From NCBI GenBank assembly GCA_002505455.1, contig DAVB01000063.1, positions 1-6,645 of the forward strand: DNA of 6,645 nt. The letters run 5' to 3'. Origin of the DNA: Euryarchaeota archaeon UBA52. Its GTDB lineage: Archaea > Thermoplasmatota > Poseidoniia > Poseidoniales > Thalassarchaeaceae. Positions 6,543 through 6,645 of the stretch are shown piece by piece (position 1 is the first letter of the stretch; each line of letters starts with the position of its first letter). The notes beneath the pieces were generated by a model. The model had not been told where the DNA came from. It ran no database searches and saw only the letters and a list, made by a program, of their open reading frames with translations. Position numbers and translations under genes: made by a program.

Positions 6543-6645
6543 TCATCGGTGGACGGTCGTCTCCACGTCTGCAGATTCATCAATCTCCTCCGCCCCGCTA
6601 TCCCGAGGCATCCAGAGTCCCCGGTCGGGCTGCTCGCTTCCGCGC
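6543..6645 (-). CDS. Probable C-terminal end of an unidentified protein, cut by the window edge
   Basis: A minus-strand frame open from the right edge (base 6644) to TGA at 6543-6545 encodes 33 residues, including DRGLWMPRDSG and the acidic stretch AEEIDESADVE, ending TTVHR. It is not recognised as a family. Support for coding: G-rich first codon positions, about 70% G/C at third positions, a hydrophilic acidic composition typical of a protein tail, and a convergent position that fits the spacing after the EVE gene. Against: only 102 bases are visible, a second minus-strand frame is also open across this stretch, and G+C (69 of 105 bases in 6541-6645) is well above the rest of the window. The gene body, if real, lies beyond the window. 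Confidence 0.45.
   Translation of the reverse strand, partial: RGSEQPDRGLWMPRDSGAEEIDESADVETTVHR

Noticed and set aside
1..6645. tRNA, rRNA, CRISPR array, insertion sequence or integration site
   Set aside because: No cloverleaf, spaced direct repeats, transposase motifs or terminal inverted repeats were seen; nearly the whole window is accounted for by the genes listed.

Overview
The window looks like a piece of a compact archaeal genome. The best guess is a marine Thermoplasmatota/Poseidoniales-type (Marine Group II-like) euryarchaeote, an inference that no rRNA or marker tree supports here. Three things point this way. The valyl-tRNA synthetase has archaeal/crenarchaeal-style motifs. The large RND-family membrane protein has acidic, sequon-rich external domains. 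Only the downstream gene of an overlapping pair carries a strong Shine-Dalgarno sequence, while the lead genes have none. Genes are packed tightly: stop codons overlap at one convergent junction and a stop overlaps a start at another junction.

Layout from left to right: (1) 1-509, plus strand, the C-terminal half of a D-isomer-specific 2-hydroxyacid dehydrogenase (phosphoglycerate-dehydrogenase-like), cut by the left edge. (2) 506-2959, minus strand, a complete valyl-tRNA synthetase (valS), convergent with gene 1; their stop codons share bases. (3) 2960-3021, a short divergent intergenic region with a 6-bp-arm inverted repeat. (4) 3022-6024, plus strand, a roughly 1000-residue, 12-helix RND/MMPL/Patched-type membrane protein with two calcium-loop-like motifs in its first external domain. 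(5) 6024-6500, plus strand, a 158-residue EVE-domain protein whose ATG overlaps the RND stop codon (TGATG) and is preceded by AAGGAGG. (6) 6501-6542, an AT-rich spacer. (7) 6543-6645, minus strand, probably the C-terminal end of another gene, GC-rich and cut by the right edge.

Functionally this is mostly housekeeping (tRNA charging, probably serine or hydroxyacid metabolism) beside a transport/membrane operon. RND plus EVE is the only pairing that looks co-translated; why a membrane exporter and a modified-nucleic-acid reader would be coupled is unknown. I see no mobile element, CRISPR array, tRNA or rRNA gene, or clear novel multi-gene system. The items worth a second look are variations inside the proteins: the HIGA signature, missing zinc knuckles and a post-KMSKS insertion in ValRS; the one-sided relay aspartate and calcium-like loops in the RND protein; and the RND-EVE coupling.
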